Assembly (NCBI GenBank): GCA_020636905.1
Contig: JACJWX010000006.1
Span: 1-64,000 of the forward strand
DNA from: Actinomycetota bacterium
Lineage (GTDB): Bacteria > Actinomycetota > Thermoleophilia > Miltoncostaeales > Miltoncostaeaceae
DNA length: 64,000 bases
Reading direction: 5' to 3'
In this document: positions 6,982-16,113 of the stretch, one piece after another
Numbering within the stretch: position 1 is the first letter of the stretch
Layout of the letters: the number at the start of each line of letters is the position of its first letter
The notes under the pieces: model-generated
What the model was told of the DNA's origin: nothing
The model's input: only the letters and a program-made list of their open reading frames with translations
Database searches by the model: none
Made by a program: the position numbers and the translations under genes

Positions 6982-9105
6982 TCATCGGACCGTCAGCACC
7001 GGGTTGCGGCGATCCGGGGATCCGTCCGGGGTCGCCGACGTCGTCGTGATCGCGCCGACCTGGAAGCTCACAACCCGGGCATCGCCGTTGCCGAGCACGT
7101 CGCCGACGCGTTGCGCCGGTTCGTGTGACTCGACGCCGAGCTCGGACATGCCGGGCGGCGCGGTGTACCGGAACGTGATCCGGGACGGCGAGGCGGGCAC
7201 CACCACCCGGGTCAGCACACGATCGCCGGCTCGCACCGTCACGTGCCGGTCGATGGCGAAGCTGATGACCTCCATGCGAACGATCACCGGCACGTCGCGT
7301 TCGCGGTTGTTCCACACCACGAATCGGCCGTGATCGCCGAACAGCCACTGGTACGAGGGTGCGCCGTTGCCCGGCTCCAGTCCGGCGAACTCCGGTCCGG
7401 GGTACGTCCCCACCGGCGGCGTCCGGACGTCGACCTTCCACAGTGAGTCGCCGCCGAACCGCTTCACCAGGGACGCGCCACGGGGTACGGGCGGGGTCAC
7501 GCCCGCCCGCGCGTAGGCGTCGCCGTGCACGACGATCCAGCGAACCCCGAGTTCGGCCAGGATCGGCGCCACCCACGGCCTGCCGGGGTCCACCAGGCGG
7601 CGGTGCAGCGTGTCGCCCCAGGAGAACGGCAGCGCCCCGGTCAGCAGCGGCCTCCCGGCGGCCTCGGTGCGGAACGTGTACGCCGCCTGCTCGACGCTGT
7701 AGGCCGTCGGCAACGGGTACTCCACGCGACTACCGGGCCCCAGCGTCGAGAGGTACGTGTAGACCGGCGGGGTCCGGGTGTCGAGCACCGGATGTGACGG
7801 GGCGTAGTCGACCCACATCGCCGCTCCCAGAGCCAGCGCGACGGCCGCGGCCGCGCGCGGGGTTCCGGGGAGCACCGCCTTCGCCCCGATCGCGACCAGC
7901 GGGGTGAGTCCGAGCGCGACCACCACGAGCAATCTGGCGTAGACGCGCCAGTGGGGGAACAGGTCGTGGATGGGCGTGGCGGGCATCGGGATGTGGACGC
8001 CGAACGGGGTGATCTCCGGAGGGGAGGCGACGATCGCGCCCACGACCATCAGCGTCACGCCCAGTACGACGACGAAGCCGGGTGTGCCCGGCCGCCTGCG
8101 GATGGCGGTCACCACCGCGACGCCCGCCAGGCCCAGGGCGACCAGGCCCAGGTACAGGCTCGACTCTCCGAAGTTCGAGCCGTGGATGTGGCGTTCCAGG
8201 AACGGCCGCGTCCAGCCGCCGACCAGCAGATGCTGCGAGTGCGGGACGAACCACTCCCACCATCGCGCGCTGTAGAAGACGAGGTCGACGCTGCCGCGGG
8301 ATGCCGACAGCTCGGCGTCAATGGTGGAGCGCCGGGCGATCAGCCAGAGGGCCTGCGGCAGGTGGACCGTGACCGCGATGCCGAGCAGCACCGCCGCGCG
8401 GAGGACGACGTCGCGGACACCGGACCGCGCCAGGAGGGCCGTACCGAGATCGGCGGCCACGAAGGCGACCCCGACCGCGGCGATGACCAGGGTGAAGTAG
8501 GTGCTCGTGTAGGCCGCCACCAGCAGGGCGGTCGCCACGAGGATCCAGCCGCGCCGCCGTCGGCCCTCCCGCACCAGCAACAGGCCCAGGAGCAGCACCG
8601 GGAAGGCTTCGAGGTGCACGAACACGAGGTGTCCGGTCGCCTTGGCCATGTGCCACGGCAGGAATCCGAAGACGAATCCGGCCAGGGCGGGCGCCCAGAA
8701 GCCGCCGGTCACGTGTCGCGCCAGCACGAACGCCGCCAGCGGTGACGCCACGAGGCCCACGAAGAGCACGATGTTGTAGGCGAGCACCTCGTTGCCCGCG
8801 GTCAGGCCGACGAGCAGCTGCAGCGGCCACTCCACGACGATCTGCGGCAGCGAGCTCGCGCCGGAGAGCGGCACGCCGAAGGGCGCGTTCTCCAGGTGGT
8901 TCACCGCGCTGGAGAGCGGCCCCACGTCGAGGGCCCGGCGGTTGCGGATCAGCACGACGACCCCGGTCCCGTCCCCGATGTCCCCGTAGAGCATGCGCCA
9001 CGGGGCGCGCGCCACCGGCCAGGTCATGGCGACCGCCGACGCCGCGTAGAGCAGCGTCGCCGCGAGCCATGCGGGAATCGTGCGAAGGCGGGTCATCCGG
9101 GGCAC
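6982..9105 (-). CDS. Large polytopic membrane protein, GT-C/YfhO-like (copy 1)
   Basis: 707 residues: about a dozen hydrophobic segments over residues 8-430, then a soluble extracytoplasmic C-terminal half (to 707). Early in the chain, GDIGDGTGVVVL is an acidic loop like the first-loop motif of GT-C transferases, and NFGESSLYLG recurs in the paralogue at 11947-14058. The two share the motif EPAQRV-x-DV close to the C-terminus, so they are true paralogues. Likely a polyprenyl-phosphate-sugar-dependent glycosyltransferase of the surface-polysaccharide locus; substrate unknown. ATG at 9105 or 9096 are both possible. Confidence 0.85.
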   Translation of the reverse strand: MPRMTRLRTIPAWLAATLLYAASAVAMTWPVARAPWRMLYGDIGDGTGVVVLIRNRRALDVGPLSSAVNHLENAPFGVPLSGASSLPQIVVEWPLQLLVGLTAGNEVLAYNIVLFVGLVASPLAAFVLARHVTGGFWAPALAGFVFGFLPWHMAKATGHLVFVHLEAFPVLLLGLLLVREGRRRRGWILVATALLVAAYTSTYFTLVIAAVGVAFVAADLGTALLARSGVRDVVLRAAVLLGIAVTVHLPQALWLIARRSTIDAELSASRGSVDLVFYSARWWEWFVPHSQHLLVGGWTRPFLERHIHGSNFGESSLYLGLVALGLAGVAVVTAIRRRPGTPGFVVVLGVTLMVVGAIVASPPEITPFGVHIPMPATPIHDLFPHWRVYARLLVVVALGLTPLVAIGAKAVLPGTPRAAAAVALALGAAMWVDYAPSHPVLDTRTPPVYTYLSTLGPGSRVEYPLPTAYSVEQAAYTFRTEAAGRPLLTGALPFSWGDTLHRRLVDPGRPWVAPILAELGVRWIVVHGDAYARAGVTPPVPRGASLVKRFGGDSLWKVDVRTPPVGTYPGPEFAGLEPGNGAPSYQWLFGDHGRFVVWNNRERDVPVIVRMEVISFAIDRHVTVRAGDRVLTRVVVPASPSRITFRYTAPPGMSELGVESHEPAQRVGDVLGNGDARVVSFQVGAITTTSATPDGSPDRRNPVLTVR

Positions 9106-9206
9106 CGGTCGGGTGCGCCCGGTGGGCGGCGTGGGAGCGGTTTCATCAACCCGTCGACTCGGGCGCGTTGGCTGGCGGAACCCGCAGCGGGGGCGGATCG
9201 GTGGCG

Positions 9207-9212
9207 AGTATA
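9207..9212 (-). promoter_or_regulatory. Candidate -10 box (TATACT) for the membrane glycosyltransferase gene
   Basis: On the minus strand the spacer upstream of the 9105 start contains TATACT, a near-consensus sigma-A type -10 element and one of the few AT-rich stretches in the 226-nt spacer 9106-9331. A TTGACA-like -35 at the usual 17-nt distance is absent. It would give a leader of about 95 nt. The rest of the spacer shows no gene. Confidence 0.4.
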
Positions 9213-9331
9213 AGGCGGACTTGCCAAATCGTCCGCATCGGCCCTGCGCGCGGCCCTCGTGATGCGGGCGCCGAACCGGGACCCGGACGGACCGTCACCG
9301 TCCGGGGCACCCGCCGCTCAGGCCGATGGCG

Positions 9332-9814
9332 TCAGCCCCGGGAGGTGTGGCGCGTCTGGGTCGACGGCAGCCGCCGCCGGATGAGGCCGGAGGTGGCTCC
9401 GCCCACCAGCAGAACCGCCGCGAGTGACGACAGCACCACGAACGGCAGCGGGACCGACACACCCGGGGGTGTCGCCGGAGCCCGCGGAAGTCCCAGCCGG
9501 TCGGCGGCGCTCGGCGTCGAGGAACGCTCGAGGGCGGACGCGGTCCGACCGGGTTGGCCCGTGTTCACACCCAGCAAGGAGTTCCGCTCGGCCTCTCGGA
9601 TGGCGCGGATGGCGGCTGTCTGGTGGGGGCCGCCGATGCGCTGCGCGAGATCCAGCGCACCCTGCAGTTCGCCGGTGGTGTAGGTGCCCTCGATGATGCC
9701 GTCGTCGGCATGGTCCGCGATGACCTGCTCGGGCGTGGCCCCCAGTGGGGCCGCTGCCAGGAGCAGTGCGAGACCGGCTACGAGGGCCGCCAGCTGATGG
9801 GTCACTTTGCGCAT
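9332..9814 (-). CDS. Secreted or membrane-anchored hypothetical protein
   Basis: 160 residues. From the ATG at 9814 the protein begins with a typical signal peptide (positive MRKVTHQL, then an Ala/Leu core ending at APLGA). A helical acidic domain follows (~25-75, TTGELQGALDLAQRIGG), then a Pro/Ser-rich linker, a C-terminal TM segment (~125-147) and an Arg-rich tail (IRRRL). That gives an outside domain tethered by a C-terminal anchor. A longer reading from 9862 would bury the signal peptide, so the inner start is preferred. No family recognised. Confidence 0.75.
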   Translation of the reverse strand: MRKVTHQLAALVAGLALLLAAAPLGATPEQVIADHADDGIIEGTYTTGELQGALDLAQRIGGPHQTAAIRAIREAERNSLLGVNTGQPGRTASALERSSTPSAADRLGLPRAPATPPGVSVPLPFVVLSSLAAVLLVGGATSGLIRRRLPSTQTRHTSRG

Positions 9815-10031
9815 GAGGTCACCGTCGATCGTACGCGGAATCCGACTGGATCCGAAAGGCATCCGAAAAATCCATACGTTTGAGGGGGGAGGAGGTCACC
9901 GTGATCTCCCTCCCAGGAGTGATCCCCGGGGCGGGTTCAGGGGGTTCTGACCGGAACATTCCGCAATACCTCCCGAATCCTGGCCGGACAGCCAGTTCGT
10001 GGGCCCCGTCTCGTTGCTACTTTCCGTCGCC

Positions 10032-10982
10032 GTGCGAGTTCTCGTCACAGGTATCAGCGGGTTTGTTGGACACCACCTGGCCGCGCTCCTGCGCGGTGAG
10101 GGCCACGACGTCTGGGGACTCGTGCTGAGTTCCGACGAGGTGATCCCCGAGGGTGTGACCACGATCCCCGGCGACGTCACCGACCTGGCCGCCGTCCGCG
10201 CGGCGTTCGCGACCGCCCGCCCGGAGGGCGTCGTCCATCTCGCGGGTGCGTCGTCGGTGGGCGCCTCATTCGCAGACCCAATCGGAACCTGGCGCGTCAA
10301 CCTTGACGGCACGCTGTCGGTGCTCGAGGCGGCGCGGGGTCTCGATGTCGTCCCCCGCATCGTCACCATCACCAGCGGCGAGGTCTACGGGCAGGTTCCG
10401 GTCGACGAGCTGCCGGTACGGATCGACACGCCCATGAACCCCGACTCGCCGTACGGCGCGTCGAAGGCCGCCGCGGACCTGGCCGCCACCCAGTACGCGC
10501 TGAGCTTCGACGTCCCCGTCCTGCGCGTCAGGGCCTTCAACCACATCGGTCCCGGCCAGGACGCGCGGTTCGTGGTCCCGAGCATCGCCAGGCAGCTCGC
10601 GCTGGCAGAAGTCCGCGGCGACGATCGCGCCACGCTGGAACTCGGCAACCTCTCCACCCGCCGCGACTTCACCGACGTGCGCGACATGGTGCGGGCCTAC
10701 CTGCGAATCCTCGAGGCGGGCGACCCCTCGACCCCGTATCTGGCGTGCAGCGGCGCCTCGCGCCCCATCCAGTCGCTCGTCGACACACTGGTGGCGTGTT
10801 CACCGCTCACCGTCGAGATCACGCAGGACGCCGGCCGGGTCCGATCCGGCGAACAACCCGACCTCTACGGGTCCCCTGACGCCCTCGAGGCCCTCGGGTG
10901 GACCCCGACGATTCCAATTGAGCAGACACTCTCCGACACCCTTGCGTGGTGGCGTGAGCGCGTCACAACCGAAGGAGCCTGA
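10032..10982 (+). CDS. rmd: GDP-4-dehydro-6-deoxy-D-mannose reductase
   Basis: Short-chain dehydrogenase of the extended type, 316 residues, reducing the Gmd product to GDP-D-rhamnose. It has the Rossmann motif TGISGFVG, the catalytic TSGEVYG serine region, the YGASK tyrosine/lysine pair and RAFNHIGPGQ, which is typical of Rmd. GTG at 10032 opens the family-typical RVLVTG; GTG at 9999 is the alternative. Neither has a Shine-Dalgarno sequence. TACTTT at 10018-10023 lies eight bases before 10032, so the gene may be leaderless. It is followed immediately by gmd; the pair makes one activated sugar. Confidence 0.92.
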   Translation: MRVLVTGISGFVGHHLAALLRGEGHDVWGLVLSSDEVIPEGVTTIPGDVTDLAAVRAAFATARPEGVVHLAGASSVGASFADPIGTWRVNLDGTLSVLEAARGLDVVPRIVTITSGEVYGQVPVDELPVRIDTPMNPDSPYGASKAAADLAATQYALSFDVPVLRVRAFNHIGPGQDARFVVPSIARQLALAEVRGDDRATLELGNLSTRRDFTDVRDMVRAYLRILEAGDPSTPYLACSGASRPIQSLVDTLVACSPLTVEITQDAGRVRSGEQPDLYGSPDALEALGWTPTIPIEQTLSDTLAWWRERVTTEGA

Positions 10983-10983
10983 G

Positions 10984-11943
10984 CTGCCAACTGCCCTCAT
11001 CACCGGAATCACCGGCCAGGACGGGTCCTACCTCGCCGAGCTGCTGCTCGAGAAGGGGTACGACGTGTGGGGCATGGTGCGCCGCGCATCGACCGAGTCG
11101 TACGAGCGCATCGAGCACCTTCGTGACCAGCTGCACTTCGTGCAGGGAGACCTGCTCGACCAGCCGTCGCTCACCACCGCCCTCGAAGCGGCGCGCCCCG
11201 ACGAGGTCTACAACCTCGCCGCGCAGTCCTTCGTGCCGACCTCGTGGAGCCAGCCGGTCCTCACCGCCGAGTTCACCGCGGTCGGCGTCACCCGCCTGCT
11301 GGAGGCGGTCCGTCAGGTCAACCGTGACATCCGCTTCTACCAGGCGAGTTCGAGCGAGATGTTCGGCAAGGTCCGCGAGACCCCGCAGACCGAGCTCACG
11401 CCCCTGTACCCCCGCAGTCCGTACGGGGTCGCCAAGTGCTACGGGCACTACATCACGGTGAACTACCGCGAGAGCTACGGCATGCACTGTTCGTCGGGGA
11501 TCCTCTTCAACCACGAGTCACCGCGGCGTGGTCTGGAGTTCGTCACCCGCAAGGTCACCGACGGTGTGGCCCGCATCAAGCTGGGACTCACCGACGAACT
11601 GCGGCTCGGCAATCTCGACGCCAAGCGCGACTGGGGCTTCGCCGGCGACTACGTGCGGGCCATGTGGTTGATGCTCCAGCAGGAGGAACCCGACGACTAC
11701 GTGGTCGCGACCGGAGAGACACACACGGTGCAGCGGCTGGTGGACCTCGCCTTCGCCCGTGTCGGGCTGTCGCCCGAGAACCACGTCGTCCTCGATCCGG
11801 CGTTCGTCCGTCCGGCGGAGGTGGATCTCCTGGTCGGTGATCCCCAGAAGGCGACCGATCAGCTGGGTTGGACCCCCGAAGTGAGCTTCGAGGAGCTCGT
11901 CAACATGATGGTTGACGCCGACATGGAACGGCTCTCGGCCTGA
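10984..11943 (+). CDS. gmd: GDP-mannose 4,6-dehydratase, probable CTG start
   Basis: Converts GDP-mannose to GDP-4-keto-6-deoxymannose, the substrate of the upstream reductase. 319 residues with GITGQDGSYLAELLLEKGY, catalytic SSSEMFG, YGVAK and the Gmd-specific NHESPRRG. The family normally begins two or three residues before ALITGITGQDG. The only codon there is CTG at 10984, which sits six bases after GAAGGAG (10971-10977). Upstream GTG (10954) and TTG (10918) have no ribosome-binding site and would add 10-22 residues inside the rmd frame overlap. A CTG start is therefore inferred. Confidence 0.93.
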   Translation: MPTALITGITGQDGSYLAELLLEKGYDVWGMVRRASTESYERIEHLRDQLHFVQGDLLDQPSLTTALEAARPDEVYNLAAQSFVPTSWSQPVLTAEFTAVGVTRLLEAVRQVNRDIRFYQASSSEMFGKVRETPQTELTPLYPRSPYGVAKCYGHYITVNYRESYGMHCSSGILFNHESPRRGLEFVTRKVTDGVARIKLGLTDELRLGNLDAKRDWGFAGDYVRAMWLMLQQEEPDDYVVATGETHTVQRLVDLAFARVGLSPENHVVLDPAFVRPAEVDLLVGDPQKATDQLGWTPEVSFEELVNMMVDADMERLSA

Positions 11944-11946
11944 CGG

Positions 11947-14058
11947 TCAGGGTGTGGCGGCCGGAGCCTTCCCGGCACCGGTCGCCGGCACCCGGGTCTC
12001 CGCCGAGATCAGCTGCAGGCTGAGCACCCGCTGGTCGGCGCTGTCGGTGACGTCCGAGACGCGCTGCGCGGGTTCCTTGGACCGCAGCGCGAGTTCACTG
12101 ATGCCCGGGGGCACGGTCACCGTCGCCGTCATCACGGTCGAACCGTCGATGCGCTGTTCTGCGACGGCCACACTGTCCTGAACGAGGATGGCCGTCCGCG
12201 GCATGGCGAACGCGGACAGGGTCAGGTCCATCACGATGCGCCGCGGCACACGGAACGGATTCACGACCGCGAGTGTGGCGTGATCCCCGTTCATCCACTG
12301 CACGGGACCGGACGGCGCATCCTCCGCCGGCCACCACGAGCGGTCCGGCGCCACCAGCACCGGGCGGTCCGCGCCGGCCCTGATCGCGTACAGCCGCGCG
12401 CCGCCCCGCTCGGCGACGAGTCTGAGGTCCGGGCGGGCCGGGGGCGGGGTCGCCCCCGAGTGGACGACCAGCCATCGCGCGCCCAGGGACGCCAGTGCCG
12501 GGACGGTCGCGGGATCGGACAGATCGCGCAGTCGACGCCCGAGGTTGGCGCCGGCGGTGGCGGGGTCGGCACCGTTCACCAGGGGATGCGCCAGGTCGCG
12601 GGTCTGGAGCATCGCGGCGAACGTGGCGGGTGTCAGCGGATCCTCCAGCGGATACTCGACGCGTGCGCCCTCCGGGAGCGCACTCAGCTCCGTGAAGATC
12701 GCCCCGGGGGTCGTGTCCATGTGTGGGGGACGCACCCCGAGCGTGTCGACCGCGAGGAGCAGCGCCAGCGCCGCGCCCGCGACGATCTGCCAGCGTCCGG
12801 GCGGGACACGCTCGGCCAGGTACCGGGCCCCGATGGCCGCGAGGACGACCGTCGCCAGCGAGACGACCACGAACAGGCGCCCGTACACGCGCCAGTACGG
12901 GAAGAACTCGAAGATCAGCCGCGAGGGCGTGGGGATGCCCACGCCGAACGGGTGGATCTTGGGCGGCGTGGCCGTGAACAGGCCGACGAGGATCATGGTC
13001 GCCGAGAAGACGATCGGGAACCCGAGGGTGGCGCGCCACCGGCGGCCCGCCACGATCGCGACGGCGGCGAGCGCCATGCACACGATCCCCAGGTACAGGG
13101 TCGATTCCTCGAGATTCGATCCGTGCCGTCGCGCATCCAGGAACGGCGCGGTCCAGTCCCCGGCGACGAGATGCTGCGGGTGCGGCGTCACCCATTCGAA
13201 CCATCGGGCGCCGTACACGTACAGGTCGCCGATCGTCCTGCCGCCGGCGAACTGATTGTCGATCCCCGAGCGGTGCGTCACCAGCCACGCGAGCTGCGGG
13301 AGGTACACCAGGGCGAGCAACGCAAGCAGCCCGGCCGCCCGGTGGACCGCCCGCGCCATGTTCCGCGCGGTGGCCAGGTCGGCGATGAGGTAGCTGGCGA
13401 CGATCACGCCGAGCGCCGGTGTGAGGTAGCTGTTGGTGTAGGCCGAGACGACGAAACCGAGCGCCGTCGTCGCCCAGGCGAGCCCACCCCGATCGCGTCG
13501 CAGCATGATCAGGCCGAGCACCACCACGGCCGGCCCTTCCAGGTGGATGAGGCCCGCGTGGCCGACCCCGAGGCGCGTGACCATCCACGGGGACATGGCA
13601 TAGGCGAACGCGAACAGCAGCGGGATCCAGTATCCGCCGACGAGGTGGCGGACGAGCACGAACATCGCGAGCCCGGTGGCGACCATCCCCACGAGGAAGC
13701 TGAGGTTGTAGGCGAGGACCGGCTCGCCGGTGATCCGGGCGATGAGTTGCGTGGGGCCGTCCACCAGGATCTGGGGCAGGCCGCTCGCCCCCGGGAGGTC
13801 GATGCCGAACGGGTACCCCTGCAGGACGGTGTGGCGGGTCGACAGGACCCCGACGTCGAGCAGGTCGCGGTATCGGAGGAGCGCGATCCCGCCGACGCCG
13901 TCGCCGAGTGTGCTGATCATCAGCCGTGCCGGGTGGATGGCGACCGGCCAGGTCAGCACCATCACGCCGATCGTCAGCAGCAGTACGCTCGAGACCCACG
14001 GCCCCAGGAGGCGCCGGGCGCGTGCCATGGCGGCGCGTTCGGGTGCGTCAGCCGCCAT
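11947..14058 (-). CDS. Large polytopic membrane protein, GT-C/YfhO-like (copy 2)
   Basis: About 703 residues, paralogous along its length to the 6982-9105 protein. Both have the STLGDGVGG / GDIGDGTGV first-loop motif, a mid-protein HGSNLEESTLYLG / HGSNFGESSLYLG motif, an FPYWRVYGRL / FPHWRVYARL motif and a soluble C-terminal half ending with EPAQRVSDV. Ten or more TM segments lie in residues 15-430. Probably an extracytoplasmic polysaccharide glycosyltransferase. It is convergent with gmd, three bases away. ATG 14058, GTG 14073 and ATG 14028 are possible starts; none has a clear ribosome-binding site. Confidence 0.85.
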   Translation of the reverse strand: MAADAPERAAMARARRLLGPWVSSVLLLTIGVMVLTWPVAIHPARLMISTLGDGVGGIALLRYRDLLDVGVLSTRHTVLQGYPFGIDLPGASGLPQILVDGPTQLIARITGEPVLAYNLSFLVGMVATGLAMFVLVRHLVGGYWIPLLFAFAYAMSPWMVTRLGVGHAGLIHLEGPAVVVLGLIMLRRDRGGLAWATTALGFVVSAYTNSYLTPALGVIVASYLIADLATARNMARAVHRAAGLLALLALVYLPQLAWLVTHRSGIDNQFAGGRTIGDLYVYGARWFEWVTPHPQHLVAGDWTAPFLDARRHGSNLEESTLYLGIVCMALAAVAIVAGRRWRATLGFPIVFSATMILVGLFTATPPKIHPFGVGIPTPSRLIFEFFPYWRVYGRLFVVVSLATVVLAAIGARYLAERVPPGRWQIVAGAALALLLAVDTLGVRPPHMDTTPGAIFTELSALPEGARVEYPLEDPLTPATFAAMLQTRDLAHPLVNGADPATAGANLGRRLRDLSDPATVPALASLGARWLVVHSGATPPPARPDLRLVAERGGARLYAIRAGADRPVLVAPDRSWWPAEDAPSGPVQWMNGDHATLAVVNPFRVPRRIVMDLTLSAFAMPRTAILVQDSVAVAEQRIDGSTVMTATVTVPPGISELALRSKEPAQRVSDVTDSADQRVLSLQLISAETRVPATGAGKAPAATP

Positions 14059-14109
14059 GGGACCGGCCGCCACGTCTGCGACGGCGACGCATCGCCGCCG
14101 ACCCGACGG

Positions 14110-14952
14110 TCACGCCGGGCGCTCGCTTGCGGTCGTCTCCGGAACCCCCGCGGTGGGGCCGGGCATCACCTGGCCCGCGGCCTGCTTCTGGTAGTAGCGG
14201 CGAATCCGGAGCCGGTAGAAGACCGCGGCGGTGTCCCAGAGGGCGCGTCCCACCGCACGCCAGTTCACCCCGCTCGCCGTGAACTGGTAGTTCAGGGCGA
14301 TCGGCGCTTCGACGATGCGGTCCAGGCCCAGGGCCCGCGACACCGCGAGCACCTCGAGGTCCACCGCGAACCGCTTGACCAGCACGATCGGGAGCACGCG
14401 ATCCACCACGGGCCGGGTCAGCAGTTTCATCCCGACCTGTGTATCGCGAACGTTGAGCCGGAAGAGCGCATGGACCAGCCGCTGGAACATCCACGACGCG
14501 ACCCGCCGGTGCCGGGGGTAAGCGACCCGTGAGTCAGGGTGGCGCTTGGAACCGACCACGATGTCCGCGTCGGTCGCCCGCAGGATCTCCAGGAACGTTG
14601 CGAGCGACGCCGGATCGAGGTCCAGATCCGAATCGCACCATGCGACGTACCGTCCTCGCGCCAGGCCCGAGCCGACACACAGCGCGTGGCCCTTGCCCAT
14701 GTTCTCGGCATATCCGGTCACACGGACCGAGGGCCCCGCGGCGCGGGACGCGGCCTCGAGCGTGCCGTCCGAACTCCCGTCGCTCACGACGACGATCTCG
14801 TACGTGACCCCGAGGTCGGCGACACGCCGCTCGATCTCGCGGATGTTGGCCTCGATCTCGTGTTCCTGGTCGAACGCCGGGACCACGACCGAAAGGGCGA
14901 TATGGCGGGCATCTCCGGCAGAGAGCCGATTGGGCGCTGACGGGCCTCCCAC
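14110..14952 (-). CDS. Family 2 glycosyltransferase, dolichyl/polyprenyl-phosphate-sugar synthase type
   Basis: 280 residues, GT-A fold. It shows SVVVPAFDQEHEI, the nucleotide-binding SDGSSDGT, the DSDLDLDP metal-binding motif and VVGSKRHPDS, the arrangement of DPM1-like synthases that charge a polyprenyl-phosphate carrier with a sugar. There is no C-terminal TM domain, so it is cytosolic or membrane-associated. It lies just upstream of the GT-C-like paralogue on the same strand, and could supply that enzyme's lipid-linked donor. GTG start. Confidence 0.9.
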   Translation of the reverse strand: MGGPSAPNRLSAGDARHIALSVVVPAFDQEHEIEANIREIERRVADLGVTYEIVVVSDGSSDGTLEAASRAAGPSVRVTGYAENMGKGHALCVGSGLARGRYVAWCDSDLDLDPASLATFLEILRATDADIVVGSKRHPDSRVAYPRHRRVASWMFQRLVHALFRLNVRDTQVGMKLLTRPVVDRVLPIVLVKRFAVDLEVLAVSRALGLDRIVEAPIALNYQFTASGVNWRAVGRALWDTAAVFYRLRIRRYYQKQAAGQVMPGPTAGVPETTASERPA

Positions 14953-15090
14953 GAGCTCAGGCTACCAGCACGCCTACCCACCCGAGCGACGTTTTTGCGG
15001 CAACCATGGGCTGTATGCTCGCCGGGTCCCCGTCGGCCCCGCGGACCCGACTGCGCACAAGGCGCCTCCGGCCCACGCGGACGTCACCCA

Positions 15091-16113
15091 TTGACCCGAG
15101 CGCCCGTGCCACCACCGTCCCTCAGCGTCATCATCCCGGTGTTCAACGAACCCCGGTGGATTCACACGGTCGTCGACGACCTCTTCACCGCGTTTGGACG
15201 ATCGCCGTTCCCGGCGATGGAACTCATCATCGTGGACGACGGGTCCGACCAGGAGACGCGGGATTCGCTGGCCCGCCTGGGCGAGCTGCGCGAGTGCCGG
15301 ATCATCCGGCAGGAGAACCAGGGGCGCTTCCACGCGCGTCTCGCCGGACTGCGGGCCGCCACGCAGCCGCTGGTGCTGCTGGTGGACAGCCGCGTCAGCC
15401 TCGACCCCGACGCGCTGGCGTTCGTCGCGGCACACCCCGACGCCGACGGGCGGATCGGGCCCTGGAACGGGCACGTCAGGATCGACGTCAGCGGCAACCT
15501 CTTCGCCCGGTTCTGGAACGTCCTCACCGATGCCGCCTTCTTCGAGTACTTCGGCAATCCGCGGACCACCAGCTTCGGGCTGGAGGAGTTCGACCGGTTT
15601 CCGAAGGGCACCGGCTGCTTCCTCGCCGACCGCGACGCGCTGCTGCGCGCGGTGGAGGAGTTCGACAGCCATTTCGACGACATGAAACTCGCCAGCGACG
15701 ACACGCCGATCATCCGCGCGATCGCCGCCGAGCGCCGCATCAACATCTCTCCGGGGTTCTCGTGCGTGTACCGCGCCCGCAACCGCCCCCGGGCGTTCCT
15801 GAAGCACACCTTCGACCGGGGAACCCATCTCGTGGACGGGTACCTGCGGCCCGGCGCTCGGTTCCGTTCCCTCATCCTCGCGGTGCCGCCCGCGACCATG
15901 CTCGGGGGCGCGCTGCTGCTGCGGTTCCGGTGGGCGCGGCTCGCGTCGGTCATCGCGGTTCCCGTGGCCGCGGTGGGCGCCGCCGTCCGGTTCCGGCGCA
16001 GCGCGACCGACGCCCTCGCCCTCATGCTGGTCGGCCCGCCATGGACGGTCGCATACGTGGCCGGGGTGTGGCGCGGCCTCTTCATCGCGCTGAAGCGGAG
16101 ACCGGGCACGTGA
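15091..16113 (+). CDS. Family 2 glycosyltransferase with C-terminal membrane segments
   Basis: About 340 residues. The N-terminal GT-A domain has LSVIIPVFNEP, IIVDDGSDQET and a VDSRVSLDPD acceptor loop, in which the usual DXD appears as DSR. Two or more hydrophobic segments follow at the C-terminus (~265-325). The start is uncertain: TTG 15091 or GTG 15106, with no strong ribosome-binding site. The TTG at 14995 would add a low-complexity leader and is less likely. The 3' end overlaps the WecB-like gene by four bases, beginning a long plus-strand run of coupled genes to 24825. Confidence 0.87.
   Translation: MTRAPVPPPSLSVIIPVFNEPRWIHTVVDDLFTAFGRSPFPAMELIIVDDGSDQETRDSLARLGELRECRIIRQENQGRFHARLAGLRAATQPLVLLVDSRVSLDPDALAFVAAHPDADGRIGPWNGHVRIDVSGNLFARFWNVLTDAAFFEYFGNPRTTSFGLEEFDRFPKGTGCFLADRDALLRAVEEFDSHFDDMKLASDDTPIIRAIAAERRINISPGFSCVYRARNRPRAFLKHTFDRGTHLVDGYLRPGARFRSLILAVPPATMLGGALLLRFRWARLASVIAVPVAAVGAAVRFRRSATDALALMLVGPPWTVAYVAGVWRGLFIALKRRPGT

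Noticed and set aside
9863..9998. G-rich hairpin upstream of rmd
   Set aside because: The GGGGGGAGGAG and CTCCCTCCC segments can pair, but only with a bulge and without clear position relative to a gene end; too weak to call.
12280..14532. A 750-codon open frame on the plus strand
   Set aside because: It is the shadow of the membrane glycosyltransferase and GT2 genes on the other strand; its product is rich in Arg, Asp, His and Gly with no domain, as expected from GC-rich antisense frames.
15006..16109. Long upstream extension of the WecB-like frame
   Set aside because: The extension overlaps the GT2 gene and is low complexity. The WecB homology starts at GTG 16110, which is coupled to the GT2 stop.
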